This document shows positions 61,151-64,000 of a DNA stretch of 64,000 nucleotides, one piece after another. The stretch's first letter is position 1; every line of letters begins with the position of its first letter. The translations under genes were made by a program, and so were the position numbers. Origin of the DNA: Garcia nutans (taxonomy: Eukaryota; Streptophyta; Magnoliopsida; Malpighiales; Euphorbiaceae); the NCBI GenBank assembly GCA_947685225.1, contig CANTUV010000022.1, positions 8,846,501 through 8,910,500 on the forward strand. Direction: 5' to 3'. Under the pieces are notes generated by a model. It did no database searches, was not told the origin of the DNA, and was given only the letters and a program-made list of their open reading frames with translations.

Positions 61151-61361
61151 TTACTTTAAGTGGGATGCACTCTTATATTGGGCTTTTTGGTGGTAATAAA
61201 GATACAGTTATGGATATCGAGAACTCTAAAAAAGGCCTCGCAGTTTACATCTTCCATTACAATCTTCTTCTACAATTTATATACCAATTGTTTCTCATGG
61301 TTCAACTAATGCTAACCTTTTAGCTGTAGGCTCTGCTAAGCAGGCCCACCAGGAGCAATGA
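61151..61361 (+). pseudogene. LINE ORF1, distal end
   Basis: Last part of the ORF1 begun at 54603, on the far side of the inserted LINE. It ends LLAVGSAKQAHQEQ with the TGA at 61359-61361. Earlier codons are of low complexity, as is usual for the C-terminal region of this protein. Confidence 0.55.
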
Positions 61362-61468
61362 TTGCCTTATCATGGAACTATCGAGGTCTCAGTAATCCTT
61401 GTGCAGTTCATGTTCTTAAGGACTTAGTGTCCTCACAAAAGCTAAATTTGGTCTTCCTTATGGATATT
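61358..61468 (+). pseudogene. LINE ORF2 start (endonuclease N-terminus), cut by CACTA
   Basis: The ATG at 61358 opens MIALSWNYRGLSNPCAVHVL then LVFLMDI, the first strand and helix of the plant L1 endonuclease (SWNxRGLGNPxxV...L...xxET). The ATG overlaps the ORF1 stop (ATGA). The frame is open for 37 codons until the CACTA terminus at 61469 interrupts it just at the place of the catalytic Glu motif (LMET in relatives). Confidence 0.8.
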
Positions 61469-62224
61469 CACTACAAGAATATATCGTATTACTGACGAGA
61501 AAATTAATTGGTAATCTTTATTATTTTGTCGATAATCAAATTTATCGACTGATAACCGACAAAATAATTATGTAGCCATATTCTTTGCCTGTAATGAAAA
61601 TACTGACGAAAAAATTATTTTATCGGTAAATTACAGAGAACTTCTGTCAGTATTTTCAGTCAAAAAATTTGTCAAAAATATTTACCAATAAAAAAACTAT
61701 TTTCTATTGGTAATAGCGACGAAATAAAAATTATATCGATAATATCGACGAAAAATACGATAGTCTTCACAGTAAACGACGAACGAGATTTTCGACGAAA
61801 ACTATTTTTTATCGGAAAACTCATTTGTCATTTACTCAATATTACTGGCAGAATTTTTTATTTCATCGGTATTTCCAATATATTATTCTGTCAATAATGC
61901 CGTCAGAAAATTAAATTTAAAACATTTTAAATTTTGAAATATATTCTTTTGAATTTTTATTTTATATGAAAAATTTATTATTTTGAATATTAAGATTTAA
62001 TTCTTTCAAATTTTAAAATATATTTTTTATTATTCTTTTTACTTGGTATAATTTGTATATAGAATTTATGAATGAATTGAATATTAAAAAGAATAAATAA
62101 TATAAAAATAAAATTTATATTTAAATGAAATGTAGTAAAACAAAAGTACATAAATCAAATAAATTTACATAAAAATAATAATATATATATAATTAAAATA
62201 TAAGGTATACATAAAAAATTGAAA

Positions 62225-62385
62225 TCAAGTATAAGCAGGAGGCGGTGGAAGTGGAGGTAAAGGAGAACCGCCCGGAGAAAACTGTAGTGATAGATTGAAG
62301 GTCATTCATATAAAGTTAGCCATCAACTCATTAAGTTACTATTGGACTAATCTCTGCATCTTGGCATGCATCCGCGTTTGAAATT
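62225..62385 (-). pseudogene. Last-exon remnant of the CACTA Transposase_24-type gene
   Basis: Minus-strand reading ...LNELMANFI, then LSLQFSPGGSPLPPLPPPPA, and the TGA at 62227-62225. It parallels the end of the gene in the first element (LNEFMSNFM, LSRYFSPDGAPPPPPPPPPA at about 2525-2632). Only this last 160 bp survives. In-frame stops separate the pieces in both copies. Confidence 0.75.
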
Positions 62386-63123
62386 TATATTTAAAATTCT
62401 AAAATTTATAAATAATTACAAAATTTACCTAATTTTTTTTATAAAATTAAAAAATACCCTAAAAATAAATCTAACACCCTAAAATTCATAAATTTACCAA
62501 AAACTTTTTTAAAATATAACAAAATAATTCAACAAACTCCCTAAAATTTATTTTATTAATGTTAAAAAATTAATAATTTGTTTATTTTTATAACTAAAAT
62601 TCTGAAATAAAAAAATTAATAAAATTAACATAAAATTTTTTAAAATAATCAACAAAAACCATAAAAATCTAAATACCAAAATTTATATATATAATTAGGA
62701 TTAATTATAAAATTAACAAATTTAATTTTTTCCTAAAATCTAAAAAAATTAATAAAATTTGCCTAAATTTTTTAAACAATTAAAAAATAACCTAAAAAAT
62801 AAAATAACCCACAAAAATAAAATAACCTACAAAAAAATTCTATATATCAAAAAATTCTAAATTATGCAAATTTTAAATATCCCTAATTTATATATTCAAT
62901 TTCAGATTAACAAAAAAACTACATAACATTAGTTTTTTTTTTAAATTTCAAAATTAAAAAAATAAAATTGACATAATATTTCATAAAAAATAAAAAATAC
63001 ACAAAAAAAAAGCATCACACATGCAACATATAAATATTCTACCTAATCTACAACAATCACAAACCTATAGCCACATCAAAATTAAAAATAAATAAAAAAT
63101 AAACAAAAAAATAAAATCGTACC

Positions 63124-63196
<73 letters not shown>
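63124..63196. repeat. TTA microsatellite, about 24 units
   Basis: Uninterrupted ATT/TTA repeat within the second CACTA element. Long and pure, so probably variable between individuals. Confidence 0.95.
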
Positions 63197-63197
<1 letters not shown>

Positions 63198-63299
63198 AAG
63201 CCACAAATCGACAAAGACAAAGGGGGGGAAGAGGAGGCAAAGGAGAATAGGAGGAGAGGAGTACGGGCAGAAAATAGGGCAAGTTAAAAAAAATCGATT

Positions 63300-64000
63300 T
63301 TATAGATCTGATAGTTTACCGACATACTTAAGTGTTTATCGGCAAATTTACTAGTAAAAATATAATTTTTGTCGATAATATCCAGAGAATAACAATTTCT
63401 CTTAGTAATGTGCTACATATTTACCGATAGAAATATATGTCTCTCAAAATTACCGACAAAAATATTATTTCTATCGGTAAACATAAAGTAAACCATTAAC
63501 CTAATTATTTACCTAACTGTCAGTAATACTGATAGAATATTTTTATCTGTCTATATTACCGACATATTACAGCATTCTGTCTGTAAACGGATGAGCTTAG
63601 GTGGAAAAATTCTCGCCCACATTTACCATTTACTGACCGATTATAATTTCCATCGGCAATATCAATATAAAACATATTTTCTCGGTAAACTAAAGGTCAA
63701 GATTTAACCTATTAAGTTACCGAGAGAATAACCTGGTAATATCGATATAATATTTTTTTATCGGTATTATTGACAAATTATAGCATTCTGTCAGTAAACA
63801 AGTGAGCATAGGCAGGAAAATTTCTGCCCACATTTACCATTTATCGATTAGCATGTTCTCTCAGTAAACTAAAGGTCAAGATTTAATCTATTAAGATACT
63901 GAAAGAATATTTTTATCTATCGATATTACCGATAGATTACAGCATTCTGTCAGTAAACAGGTGCGTTTAGGCGAAAAAACTCCCGCCCACGTTTACCATT
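63300..64000. repeat. Subterminal repeat block of the second CACTA element, partly tandem
   Basis: Contains many TACCGACA and TATCGGTAA motifs and at least three copies of a larger unit starting GCATTCTGTC(A/T)GTAAAC at 63572, 63783 and 63942 (spacings 211 and 159), each followed by TTTCTCGCCCACATTTACCATT-like sequence. It runs off the window. Confidence 0.83.

Larger units (their letters stand above)
54603..61468 (+). mobile_element. L1-type LINE (plus strand), split by a second LINE
   Basis: The two halves are 54603-55520 (ORF1) and 61137-61468 (end of ORF1 and start of ORF2), separated by the minus-strand LINE at 55521-61136. The right half stops at 61468, where a CACTA element begins, so the rest of ORF2 lies beyond the window. 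The halves belong together because removing the insertion and one copy of its 14 bp duplication brings ORF1 to its own stop at 61359-61361 and straight into ORF2. Confidence 0.78.
61469..64000 (-). mobile_element. Second CACTA element (deletion derivative), right end beyond the window
   Basis: Begins CACTACAAGAATATA at 61469, matching the inverted terminus of the first CACTA element. It is followed by ATTACTGACG and ACCGACAAAATAATT-type subterminal repeats (to about 61920), a small coding remnant on the minus strand (62225-62385), AT-rich filler, a TTA microsatellite, and a second subterminal repeat block (63300-64000). Almost the whole transposase and accessory gene are missing, so this is a non-autonomous copy. 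Its 3' end is on the left and its 5' terminus is not in the window. Confidence 0.83.

Overview
The window looks like AT-rich nuclear DNA of a dicot plant. The evidence is CACTA, Ty1-copia, Ty3-gypsy, L1-type and RTE-type elements, miniature transposons, a fragment of an endogenous pararetrovirus, and one ordinary plant gene with a TATA box and a splice donor. Nothing bacterial is visible: there are no operons or ribosome binding sites, and I see no rRNA, tRNA or CRISPR array. Almost all protein-like sequence is decayed transposon coding sequence with stops and frameshifts.

Layout. 1-3324: 3' part of a CACTA element (transposase end, a five-exon second gene, subterminal repeats, terminal repeat). 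3328-4980: piece of an endogenous caulimovirid. 4975-7565: minus-strand Ty3-gypsy fragment (leader/LTR, gag, protease). 7566-10233: decayed DNA ending at a CACTA-type terminus. 10236-11340: minus-strand LINE fragment. 11468-12152: GAGCTC-rich miniature element. 12162 to about 14970: second CACTATAG-type element holding leader-like and exon-like sequence. 15452-20506: Ty1-copia element with both LTRs. 20507-23684: non-coding. 23685-24074 (minus): the only apparently intact host gene, a small secreted lipid-transfer-like protein. 24180-26630: non-coding. 26640-27650: tandem array of about 84 bp units. 28900-30994: LINE fragment split by an 0.8 kb hAT-like element. 31908-32379: a probable TRIM. 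33025-36250: full-length but dead RTE LINE with an 18 bp target duplication. 38151-38628: hAT-like MITE with a perfect 8 bp duplication. 38870 to about 43010: Ty1-copia element lacking its 5' LTR. 43140-53260: a tandem array of about 1 kb units into which a miniature element, a truncated RTE LINE and a 2.6 kb solo LTR have inserted. 53390-53600: LINE tail. 54603-61468: L1-type LINE (plus) split by a nearly complete 5.6 kb L1-type LINE (minus), then split again by a CACTA element that runs from 61469 past the end of the window.

The main biology is insertion history. Target-site duplications let several nested events be ordered, and two diverged L1-type LINEs share the same ATGA overlap between ORF1 and ORF2. 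The most unfamiliar structures are the 1 kb array with a palindrome in every unit, the 84 bp array, and the long fully pairable hairpin at the end of the solo LTR. All family names come from reading motifs by eye. No database search was run.
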